DNA of 21,110 nt. Origin: Alphaproteobacteria bacterium (lineage in GTDB: Bacteria; Pseudomonadota; Alphaproteobacteria; Rs-D84). The stretch's first letter is position 1. Each line of letters begins with the position of its first letter. A program made the position numbers and the translations under genes. The notes below the pieces were generated by a model, which had not been told where the DNA came from, searched no databases, and saw nothing but the letters and a program-made list of their open reading frames with translations. Shown here one piece after another: positions 14,810 through 21,018 of the stretch. The stretch spans positions 1 through 21,110 of the forward strand of contig JAIDLK010000028.1 of assembly GCA_029051085.1 (NCBI GenBank), read 5' to 3'.

Positions 14810-16638
14810 GCCTCTGTGTTCCTGCGGGCCTTTTTGCGCATGTTGCTATCCAGTTCTTTCTTGCGCAGGCGGATTGTTTCCGGTGTTACTTCAACCAACT
14901 CATCATCCTGGATATATGACAGAGCTTCTTCCAGCGTGATTTTGCGCGGCGGGGCCAGGAACAGTTTTTCATCTGCCGTAACGCTGCGCATGTTGGTTAA
15001 TTCCTTGCCCTTTATCGGGTTTACTTCCAAATCGTTTTCCTTGGTGTGTTCGCCGATAATCATGCCGGAATAAACCTCCGTCTGGGGGTCGATAAACAGT
15101 GTGCCGCGCGGCTGCAGATTAAACAGGGCGTATGTGGCGGCGCTGCCTTTTTCCATGGAGACAAGAACACCCGGGCGATATTGTGTAATCGGGCCGCGGT
15201 ATGGGCCGTATTCGGCAAATACGCGGTTCATGATACCGGTGCCGCGCGTGTCGGTACGGAATTCGGACAGATATCCGATAAGACCGCGTGACGGCGCGGA
15301 AAATACGATGCGTGTCTTGCCGATGCCGGACGGTTTCATCTCGCTGATTGTCGCTTTGCGCTTGGTCATTTTTTCAATAACGACGCCGGAAAACTCATCG
15401 TCAACGTCAATAACAACGTCTTCGATTGGTTCCATTTTTTCGCCGTTTTCGTTTTCATGCATAACAACGCGTGGGCGGGAAACCGACAGCTCAAAGCCTT
15501 CGCGGCGCATCGTTTCAATAAGAATGCCCAGTTGCAGCTCTCCGCGGCCGGATACCTCAAACGCCTCGTTGTTTTCGCTTTGTGCGACCTTTAGTGCGAT
15601 GTTTGTTTCCGCTTCTTTGAACAGGCGTTCGCCAATCATGCGGGATGTTAATTTCTTGCCGGATTTGCCGGCCAGTGGTGACGTGTTTACAAAGAACGTC
15701 ATCGTTAAGGTCGGCGGGTCAATCGGCAATGCCGGAATCGGCTCTGTTACCTCTGGCGCGCATAATGTGTCGGCCACGGTTGCCTTTGAAAAACCGGCAA
15801 CGACAACGATATCGCCGGCGGACGCACTGTCGCGGGATACCTTTTCAACACCACGGTGTTCAATAATTTTTGTAATTTTTGCGTTTTCAATGAATTCGCC
15901 GTTCATATTGATGGCCTTTACCGCCTGGCCGACGCGAACTGTACCGGATTCTATTTTCCCGGTCAGAATTCGACCGACATATGGGTCCGCCTCCAGTGTG
16001 GTGGCCAGCATGCGGAACGGCGCATCCAACTGGCAGCGTTCGCCGTTACAGTCAGGGGCCGGTACGTGGTCTACAATCAATTGAAACAGCGGGGTTAAAT
16101 CCGTGTGCGGATCGTTCATGTCGCGTACCGCCCATCCGTCGCGTCCGACAGAGTACAGATACGGGAAATCCAGCTGGGCGTCATTGGCGCCCAACTTGTC
16201 AAACAAATCAAATGTTTCGGTCAAAACCTCGTCCGGGCGGGCGTCGGCACGGTCGACTTTGTTTATGCATACAATCGGCCGCAGGCCCAGTTTCAGTGCC
16301 TTGGATAAAACAAATTTTGTTTGAGGCAGGGGGCCTTCGGCAGAATCCACCAACAATACAACACCGTCAACCATTGATAAAATACGTTCCACTTCGCCGC
16401 CAAAATCTGCGTGGCCCGGCGTATCGACAATGTTTATCTTGTAGTCACGCCATTGAATGGATGTCGGCTTTGCGGAGATGGTAATGCCGCGTTCACGTTC
16501 AATATCGCCGCTGTCCATTACGCGGTCTTCGACCTTTTCATTTTCGCGGAATGTACCCGACTGTTTAAGCATGTTGTCAACCAGCGTTGTTTTACCGTGG
16601 TCAACGTGCGCAATAATTGCGATGTTGCGAATTTTCAT
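14806..16638 (-). CDS. typA: Translational GTPase TypA/BipA
   Basis: A 610-residue ribosome-binding GTPase of the EF-G/LepA superfamily, linked in other bacteria to 50S assembly at low temperature and to stress and surface traits. Motifs are G1 AHVDHGKT (residues 10-17), G2 R-G-I-T-I (50-54), G3 DTPGHADFGGEVER (72-85) and G4 N-K-V-D (126-129), followed by domain II, a domain-III-like segment rich in S-G-R-G-E-L-Q-L-G, and the TypA-specific C-terminal domain (FNLQPRGTLFIDPQTEVYSG, then GKELTNMR). The frame is open to 16683, but the ATG at 16638 opens the classic M-K-I-R-N-I-A-I-I-A-H start and follows an AAGGT site. No clear promoter or terminator is visible. Its stop codon overlaps that of the converging GT61 gene. 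Confidence 0.97.
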   Translation of the reverse strand: MKIRNIAIIAHVDHGKTTLVDNMLKQSGTFRENEKVEDRVMDSGDIERERGITISAKPTSIQWRDYKINIVDTPGHADFGGEVERILSMVDGVVLLVDSAEGPLPQTKFVLSKALKLGLRPIVCINKVDRADARPDEVLTETFDLFDKLGANDAQLDFPYLYSVGRDGWAVRDMNDPHTDLTPLFQLIVDHVPAPDCNGERCQLDAPFRMLATTLEADPYVGRILTGKIESGTVRVGQAVKAINMNGEFIENAKITKIIEHRGVEKVSRDSASAGDIVVVAGFSKATVADTLCAPEVTEPIPALPIDPPTLTMTFFVNTSPLAGKSGKKLTSRMIGERLFKEAETNIALKVAQSENNEAFEVSGRGELQLGILIETMRREGFELSVSRPRVVMHENENGEKMEPIEDVVIDVDDEFSGVVIEKMTKRKATISEMKPSGIGKTRIVFSAPSRGLIGYLSEFRTDTRGTGIMNRVFAEYGPYRGPITQYRPGVLVSMEKGSAATYALFNLQPRGTLFIDPQTEVYSGMIIGEHTKENDLEVNPIKGKELTNMRSVTADEKLFLAPPRKITLEEALSYIQDDELVEVTPETIRLRKKELDSNMRKKARRNTEA

Positions 16639-16709
16639 ATATTTGACCTTTTTTATCGGGTATAGGGTATAACATAAATTCAAAATTTCAAGAAATAACC
16701 GATTTTTTA

Positions 16710-16718
16710 TGCTAAAAT
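16710..16718 (+). promoter_or_regulatory. Candidate extended -10 promoter
   Basis: TGC directly followed by TAAAAT (16713-16718) is an extended -10 element; no -35 box is recognisable. It is about 19 nt before the AGGGG ribosome binding site of the small secreted-protein gene. Confidence 0.4.
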
Positions 16719-16743
16719 ATGAAAAATAAATAGGGGAATGTTC

Positions 16744-17142
16744 ATGAATAAATTTCTAATCTTTGCAATGCTTGTTATAACAGGGCCGGCATTTGCCATG
16801 AATGAAACGGCGAATATGCTGCGTCGTTGCGAGGGGGTAAATGTAACAAATTCTGATAATTATATCCTGCGGTGCTCGCCCGATGATAAAATAACAAAGA
16901 CGATGGAACGCGGGGTTGAGCAGTTTTTTTCCGCTGATAATGATGGTGATGTGCGCGGCAGTTTTTTGGATGCAGTCCCTGATAATAAAGACTTTATATA
17001 TGTGAATGTTATAAGAAATTCGCCGGATTCTCGCTATGCAGACCAGATTTGCTATCGTTTTATAAAAGAAAAAGACGCAAGTCGTGACGGATATTATGCC
17101 GTAGAGGTCTGTGAATACGAGCGTGCAGATTATTATTTATAA
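16744..17142 (+). CDS. Small secreted protein with four cysteines, function unknown
   Basis: A 132-residue protein with a clean Sec signal peptide: M-N-K, a hydrophobic core F-L-I-F-A-M-L-V-I, and an A-F-A cleavage site after residue 18. The mature part has exactly four cysteines (in R-R-C-E-G, L-R-C-S-P, Q-I-C-Y-R and E-V-C-E-Y), which could form two periplasmic disulfides. Otherwise it is small, charged and acidic, and I do not recognise a family. An ATG at 16738 in the same frame is too close to the ribosome binding site GGGG (16733-16736); the ATG at 16744 has the right spacing. It is divergent from typA and followed, after only 5 nt, by the promoter of the next gene. Confidence 0.75.
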   Translation: MNKFLIFAMLVITGPAFAMNETANMLRRCEGVNVTNSDNYILRCSPDDKITKTMERGVEQFFSADNDGDVRGSFLDAVPDNKDFIYVNVIRNSPDSRYADQICYRFIKEKDASRDGYYAVEVCEYERADYYL

Positions 17143-17146
17143 TACC

Positions 17147-17174
17147 TTGACAATTTAAAATATTTGTCTATAAT
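17147..17174 (+). promoter_or_regulatory. Consensus sigma-70-type promoter
   Basis: Perfect TTGACA (17147-17152) and perfect TATAAT (17169-17174) with a 16-nt spacer, the best match to consensus in the window. Predicted start near 17181, about 26 nt before the ATG of the 194-residue orphan. Confidence 0.85.
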
Positions 17175-17206
17175 AATAGTGTGATAAATAAAACAGAGGG
17201 ATTATT

Positions 17207-17791
17207 ATGCAGACAAATAACAAAGAAATTATTGTTCAGTCAATCAAAAGCGGACTGCATGCTTTTTTTGAGATTGCGTATACGAAGGCGTATCGCGGTT
17301 CATGGTATAAGCGGCTGCCGCGTTCACAGCAGTTGCAGGCGGGTCGTGCAATATTTACTTTGCGCGATATTGCGGCCGCACCGGAAATGCATTTTTCACG
17401 CGGGGCAACCGAGAGCCAGTGGCGTGCCCGTGGTAAAGAATATGCCAAGAGTCATGGGTTGGCCGAAGAATGGTCGGCTTATTATATCGTACCGAGCGCC
17501 GCTGACAAGGTTCGTGAAAAGGTGGAGCCCGCGTTTTGGAATGATTATCAGCTGCGCATGCGCCTGTACAATTTCTGTGAAACAATACAGGACTGGTACT
17601 ATAACACGACGTCCACAGATGTGCGTCAGCAGAACATTGCGTTGAAAAACGGTGAAGATATTATCGCGATGTCAAAAAGAATTTGCGATGAACGCAGCAT
17701 TGAAAAAGACGGTCGTGCGGTGCATTACATAAACAAGTTCTTGGAAAATCCGATGGTTCAGCGTATGCTGGTTACAGGTTACTCCAAGTAA
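17207..17791 (+). CDS. Unrecognised 194-residue protein, probably cytosolic
   Basis: I do not recognise this protein. It has no signal peptide or transmembrane segment, is rich in charged and aromatic residues (five tryptophans), and looks mostly helical. Notable stretches are A-Y-R-G-S-W-Y-K-R-L-P near residue 28, ESQWRARGKEYAKSHGLAEE near residue 69, EPAFWNDYQLRMRLYNF from residue 106 and a C-terminal HYINKFLENPMVQRML segment. It has a consensus promoter, a GAGGG ribosome binding site (17196-17200) with ideal spacing and its own strong terminator, so it is a monocistronic unit built for high expression. The small soluble form with high expression would suit a structural, nucleic-acid-binding or stress protein, but none of these is shown by motif. 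Confidence 0.75.
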   Translation: MQTNNKEIIVQSIKSGLHAFFEIAYTKAYRGSWYKRLPRSQQLQAGRAIFTLRDIAAAPEMHFSRGATESQWRARGKEYAKSHGLAEEWSAYYIVPSAADKVREKVEPAFWNDYQLRMRLYNFCETIQDWYYNTTSTDVRQQNIALKNGEDIIAMSKRICDERSIEKDGRAVHYINKFLENPMVQRMLVTGYSK

Positions 17792-17804
17792 AACTAAGTG
17801 CAAG

Positions 17805-17829
17805 AATCCGGCGATTGCCGGATTTTTTT
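17805..17829 (+). terminator. Rho-independent terminator of the 194-residue orphan
   Basis: Perfect 8-bp stem (17805-17812 with 17817-17824, loop GATT) and a seven-T run (17823-17829). It lies 13 nt after the stop. In the opposite direction the T run is interrupted (TTCTTG), so it is weaker there. Confidence 0.92.
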
Positions 17830-17830
17830 A

Positions 17831-18415
17831 TTATAAAATTCCACTGTGATAACATGTGTTTGATTCTGTGAAGACGAAAATTCCCGTTTTGTCCTTATAA
17901 GATGTAAAGTTATATACATATATGTTGCATCCTGTTAGCAGGTATAAATAATTGTCACCGCGTGGTAATAATTGCTCGCCATCTTCTGTGGTAAAATCCG
18001 GTTCCGGGCATGGATAGCACAGGTTGTCGGTTGGTGATTTGTATGAATATCTGTCGCATTGTGAAGAATCACCACCGCCGCTGCTTGTTTGGGCAGTCCA
18101 GCCGGATGATGTGCAGGTATATATCGTCTTGGTTCCGTCAGAGGTTGTTGACAGAGGACTTTCGCCGATGCCGCTTGTGTGTGATGTGCTGAAGCAGCCG
18201 GCATATCCGGCCATACAAGTGGCTGTGGGGGCGCCGCCTGATTCACACCACCAGCATTCATCTTGGTCTTTGTATAAACATGATTGACCATCACTGCCGC
18301 CGATGTATATATGTTCAGCGGTGGCCATGCCAAAAATAAACGATGATAAAAAAGGACCGTTTTCCTTAGGCGTAACAGGGGGAATAAAAAAATGAATAAG
18401 TCCGGGATTTTTCAT
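17831..18415 (-). CDS. Cysteine-rich secreted-type protein, function unknown, start uncertain
   Basis: An open frame of 194 residues with 11 cysteines in the last 150 (residues 46, 54, 57, 67, 74, 101, 120, 133, 136, 163 and 188), including two C-x-x-C pairs, in a Ser/Gly/Thr-rich background. This composition suggests a disulfide-bonded extracellular or periplasmic protein. A signal-like hydrophobic core (F-L-S-S-F-I-F-G-M) ending A-T-A before Glu34 supports export. The first 20 residues (with P-P-V-T-P-K-E-N-G-P) look unlike a signal-peptide n-region, however, and there is no good ribosome binding site before the ATG. No alternative ATG, GTG or TTG lies between that ATG and the hydrophobic core, so either the signal is unusually long or the 5' end is damaged or mis-read. 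It is preceded by a terminator-like hairpin and a candidate promoter, and it converges on the 194-residue orphan. Confidence 0.55.
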   Translation of the reverse strand: MKNPGLIHFFIPPVTPKENGPFLSSFIFGMATAEHIYIGGSDGQSCLYKDQDECWWCESGGAPTATCMAGYAGCFSTSHTSGIGESPLSTTSDGTKTIYTCTSSGWTAQTSSGGGDSSQCDRYSYKSPTDNLCYPCPEPDFTTEDGEQLLPRGDNYLYLLTGCNIYVYNFTSYKDKTGIFVFTESNTCYHSGIL

Positions 18416-18420
18416 AAATT

Positions 18421-18450
18421 AAAAACCACCGTTTTTATCGGTGGTTTTTT
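18421..18450 (-). terminator. Terminator hairpin downstream of serS, in the leader of the cysteine-rich ORF
   Basis: An 11-bp stem (18421-18431 with 18439-18449, loop of 7) is flanked by T runs in both directions. On the minus strand it lies about 60 nt past the serS stop and ends only about 5 nt before the ATG of the cysteine-rich ORF. It can serve serS; because a candidate promoter lies between serS and the hairpin, it could also act as a leader attenuator. Confidence 0.8.
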
Positions 18451-18471
18451 TAGGCATATATTTATGCGCTT

Positions 18472-18500
18472 ATTTTAATTGTTTTACGTCTTTGGCGCAA
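18472..18500 (-). promoter_or_regulatory. Candidate promoter upstream of the cysteine-rich ORF
   Basis: On the minus strand TTGCGC (18500-18495), 17-nt spacer, TAAAAT (18477-18472). The transcript would begin near 18465 and run straight into the hairpin at 18421-18450 before reaching the ORF. Confidence 0.45.
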
Positions 18501-18508
18501 GTGGTTTA

Positions 18509-19792
18509 TTAGGCTTTATGCCGGCCGCCGATTTTGGTGCGCCCGCCCATAAGCGGCTGCAACTTTTTCGGAATGTTTACACTGCCATCGGCATTTTGAT
18601 GATTTTCCAGCACCGGCACCAAGGCGCGCGGCAGAGCGATTCCCGTGTTGTTCAGGGTTGCACAGAATTGCATTGTCCCGTCCGTGGCGCGATAACGCGT
18701 GTTTGTGCGGCGTGCCTGGAATTGTCCGATGGATGAGCAGCTGCCCAGCTCACGATATGTATTCTCGCTTGGGAACCATGCCTCTACATCGTTCATTTTA
18801 ACCTTGTTAAAGCCCATATCGCCCGTGCATGCGGCAATTACGCGATATGGCAGCTCCAAATCTTCCATAATTTCACACAGGTTGCTTAACAGATGTTCGT
18901 GCATTTCATCACTTTGTTCCGGGGTGCAGTAAATATACTGTTCAACCTTGTTAAACTGATGAAAGCGAACCAGGCCGCGTGTGTCGCGACCGGCGGCGCC
19001 GGCTTCTTTGCGGAAGCATGGCGAGAAGCCCGCGTATTTAATCGGCAATTCTTTTTCTGTTAATATTTCACCGCTGTGCAGCGAGTTTAAAATTATTTCC
19101 GCGGTACCGGCCAGACAGCGATCTGTTCCGGTCAGCATGAATACATCGTCATTCATGACAGACATGTCCGCGCCCATAAAATGACCAGCATTGAATATAG
19201 TCTGGGGTTTGGTAATCGATGGGCATTCTACGAAACGAAAGCCTTTTTGTATCAGCTTTTGTATAACATACGTTTCAATCGCCAGCTGCAGCTCAGCCGC
19301 TTCGCCCATAAGGGCATACGTACGCGTTCCGCAGATATTTGCAATTTTTTCCGGCGCCCACCAGTTGTTCATATCCAGCAGGTCCCACTGGGCACGTGGC
19401 GTAAAGTCAAATTTGCGTGGTGTGCCGACGCGGCGAACTTCAACATTTTCCGTGTCATCGCGTCCAACGGGGGCGTCCGTGGCCGGTATTTGCGGCATGC
19501 GATGCATCAGGTCAGACAGGGTCGCTTCCTTTTCGGCCAGTTCGTTTAGCTCGGCTGCGATTTCTTCGCCAATTTTTTTAGATGCCGCAATCAGCGGCGC
19601 TTTGTCAGCGGCCGTCGGAATTTCGCGTGTGATTTTATTTTTTTCCGCCGTTTTTGTCTGCGTTAATGTTTTTAATTCGCGCACGCGGCCGTCCAGTGCC
19701 AGGATTTCGTCCGTATGGTCTTCAAAGCCTTTGACCAGACAGGCGTTTTTTACAACATCCCTGTTTTCGCGTATGAATTTTATATCCAGCAT
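18509..19792 (-). CDS. serS: Seryl-tRNA synthetase
   Basis: SerRS charges tRNA-Ser (and tRNA-Sec) with serine. The 427-residue product has the N-terminal helical arm (residues about 25-105, with KTLTQTKTAEKNKITREIP and EIAAELNELAEKEATLSDLM) that clasps the tRNA. The class II catalytic core follows: L-T-G-T-D-R-C-L-A-G-T-A-E with the T-A-E serine-site motif, motif 2 FSPCFRKEAGAAGRDTRGLV, the H-Q-F-N-K-V-E-Q segment, ELGSCSSIGQFQARRTNTRY, and motif 3 as LNNTGIALPRALVPVLENHQ. The last is more commonly G-S-G-L-A-V-G-R in textbook SerRS. The ATG at 19792 has an AAGGA site and opens M-L-D-I-K-F-I-R; the frame upstream to 20008 crosses the promoters and trxB and is not coding. It ends with two consecutive TAA codons. 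Confidence 0.97.
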   Translation of the reverse strand: MLDIKFIRENRDVVKNACLVKGFEDHTDEILALDGRVRELKTLTQTKTAEKNKITREIPTAADKAPLIAASKKIGEEIAAELNELAEKEATLSDLMHRMPQIPATDAPVGRDDTENVEVRRVGTPRKFDFTPRAQWDLLDMNNWWAPEKIANICGTRTYALMGEAAELQLAIETYVIQKLIQKGFRFVECPSITKPQTIFNAGHFMGADMSVMNDDVFMLTGTDRCLAGTAEIILNSLHSGEILTEKELPIKYAGFSPCFRKEAGAAGRDTRGLVRFHQFNKVEQYIYCTPEQSDEMHEHLLSNLCEIMEDLELPYRVIAACTGDMGFNKVKMNDVEAWFPSENTYRELGSCSSIGQFQARRTNTRYRATDGTMQFCATLNNTGIALPRALVPVLENHQNADGSVNIPKKLQPLMGGRTKIGGRHKA

Positions 19793-19813
19793 TTTTATTC
19801 CTTTTTGTCTTGT

Positions 19814-19842
19814 ATCATAGTATCGCAGGCGCGCGGGTGCAA
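19814..19842 (-). promoter_or_regulatory. Candidate serS promoter
   Basis: On the minus strand TTGCAC (19842-19837), 17-nt spacer, TATGAT (19819-19814). Predicted start near 19807, about 15 nt before the ATG. Its -35 box lies 13 bp from that of the divergent trxB promoter. Confidence 0.65.
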
Positions 19843-19855
19843 TTATAAAATGCAT

Positions 19856-19884
19856 TTGCAGACCGGCTTTTCGTATGTTATGCT
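19856..19884 (+). promoter_or_regulatory. Candidate trxB promoter
   Basis: TTGCAG (19856-19861), 17-nt spacer, TATGCT (19879-19884). Predicted start near 19891, about 32 nt before the trxB ATG. Confidence 0.6.
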
Positions 19885-19922
19885 TTGCCCGATAAAGGTA
19901 AGAAAAAGAAAGGAAATATATC

Positions 19923-20831
19923 ATGAACGAGATTGTCATGTATGACGTGATTATATTGGGGTCGGGGCCTGCGGGACTTACCGCGGCGCTGTATACGGCC
20001 CGTGCCAATAAAAAAACAATTGTTTTGGGTGGCGATCGTCTGGGGGGACAGACGGCCGGAATTGCAGTGTTGGAAAATTATCCCGGCTTTGCCGGCAGTG
20101 GTGCGGAGTTGTCTGAATTTATGAAAAAGCAGGCAGAAACTTTCGGGGCCGAGGTTGTCTTTGCATCTGCAAAAAACATATCCGGTGATGCGGAAAGCGG
20201 CTTTAATATTTTGTGTGATAACGGACATAGATATGCGGGGCGCACGGTTATTATTGCAACCGGGGCCAGTCCGCGTCGCCTGGAAATAGACGGGGCCCGT
20301 GAATTTATGGGCAAGGGCGTTTCATATTGTGCAACATGTGACGGATTCTTTTATTCCGAAAAGGATGTTATCGTCATGGGTGGCGGGAACAGTGCGCTGA
20401 ATGATGCGCTGTATCTGGCGGATATTGCGAAAAGCGTAAAGATTGTTTACCGCAAGGGCGCATTTACCCGTGCCGAGGCCATTTTACGTCAGCGTGTTTC
20501 GGAACGTGAAAATATTGAGTGTCTGTTTAACACCGATTTGGCAAAGATTGCCGCGGGGCCGGATGACCGCTTGGTTGTAACAACAACAGATGGTACGGAA
20601 ATTTTAACAGACGGATTGTTTGTCGCAATCGGGCATGAGGCGAATACGGATTACCTGACCGAAGACGTGGCGCGTGACAATATGGGACGTTTGGCGCCGG
20701 AAAACCTGCCGGCGGGGATGTTTGTCGCCGGTGACGTATATTCCGGTATTAAGATGCAGATTGCAACGGCTGTGGGGACGGGGTGCAGTGCTGGTATGGA
20801 TGCGATTGCGTATCTGAATTCAAGAAGCTGA
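19923..20831 (+). CDS. trxB: Thioredoxin reductase
   Basis: Flavoenzyme that passes electrons from NADPH through FAD and a redox-active disulfide to thioredoxin. The 302-residue product has the FAD site GSGPAG (residues 13-18), GGQTAGIAVLENYPGF (41-56), the redox pair C-A-T-C-D (136-140), the NADPH Rossmann motif G-G-G-N-S-A (153-158) and the C-terminal FAD motif MFVAGDVYSG. The usual H-R-R-D-x-F-R loop, which binds the NADPH 2'-phosphate, reads Y-R-K-G-A-F-T-R (176-183): one residue longer with His replaced by Tyr. Near the C-terminus, the usual Y-R-Q reads K-M-Q. An F420- or ferredoxin-using relative is therefore not excluded, though the dinucleotide motif is intact. Start 19923 has an AGGA site (19911-19914); an ATG at 19938 is an alternative. 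Confidence 0.93.
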   Translation: MNEIVMYDVIILGSGPAGLTAALYTARANKKTIVLGGDRLGGQTAGIAVLENYPGFAGSGAELSEFMKKQAETFGAEVVFASAKNISGDAESGFNILCDNGHRYAGRTVIIATGASPRRLEIDGAREFMGKGVSYCATCDGFFYSEKDVIVMGGGNSALNDALYLADIAKSVKIVYRKGAFTRAEAILRQRVSERENIECLFNTDLAKIAAGPDDRLVVTTTDGTEILTDGLFVAIGHEANTDYLTEDVARDNMGRLAPENLPAGMFVAGDVYSGIKMQIATAVGTGCSAGMDAIAYLNSRS

Positions 20832-20833
20832 AT

Positions 20834-20861
20834 AAAAATCCCCGCCAAGGCGGGGATTTTT
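20834..20861. terminator. Strong bidirectional terminator after trxB
   Basis: A perfect 13-bp stem (20834-20846 with 20849-20861, loop AA) whose outer pairs are A-T runs, giving T5 on either strand. It starts 2 nt after the trxB stop. Confidence 0.93.
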
Positions 20862-20867
20862 ATATTT

Positions 20868-20951
20868 GTCGGCTTGTGTGAGTCGTGCCGACGGGGTGTC
20901 GAAGCCTTCTTGAAAACGTCGCATTGCGACATCAATATTGATATCACAAGC
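20868..20951. other. Non-coding stretch with several inverted repeats
   Basis: Between the trxB terminator and the terminator of the next leftward gene there is no convincing gene. The stretch holds GTCGGC...GCCGAC (20868-20873 with 20887-20892), GTCGC-ATT-GCGAC (20918-20930), the perfect palindrome ATCAATATTGAT (20931-20942), and a 7-bp long-range pairing GCTTGTG/CACAAGC (20872-20878 with 20945-20951). The first and last pairings are mutually exclusive. No promoter is evident. It may be a small RNA, a dispersed repeat or a protein-binding region. Confidence 0.3.
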
Positions 20952-20991
20952 ATTCTTATTCGTCATCAGGAGTGATTTCACAGTCTTTTTC

Positions 20992-21016
20992 AAAAATAAA
21001 ATCCCCAAAACGGGGA
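20992..21016 (-). terminator. Terminator of the leftward gene at the right edge
   Basis: On the minus strand the sequence TCCCC-GTTTT-GGGGA (21016-21002) is followed by TTTTATTTTT. It begins 2 nt after the TAA of the partial gene at the window edge. Confidence 0.75.
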
Positions 21017-21018
21017 GT

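Noticed and set aside
16639..16683. N-terminal extension and a promoter for typA
   Set aside because: The extra 15 residues lie before the conserved M-K-I-R-N-I start. TTGAAA and TATACC elements upstream are only 14 nt apart, so I do not call a promoter.
16647..16697. Short direct repeat GGTATA/GGGTATA and the inverted repeat ATTTC-AA-GAAAT between typA and the secreted-protein gene
   Set aside because: Both are short and AT-rich; no relation to a promoter or terminator could be argued.
18392..18478. Rightward 28-codon open frame with AGGGGGA before ATG 18392
   Set aside because: The frame crosses the terminator hairpin, overlaps the start of the cysteine-rich ORF and has no promoter; the purine run is probably chance.
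19793..20008. N-terminal extension of serS to 20008
   Set aside because: It crosses the serS and trxB promoters and the trxB start; the ATG at 19792 opens the conserved SerRS N-terminus with an AAGGA site.
20823..20966. Leftward 48-codon open frame starting at ATG 20966
   Set aside because: It has no ribosome binding site or promoter, reads through the perfect trxB terminator and runs into the end of trxB. I treat the interval as non-coding.
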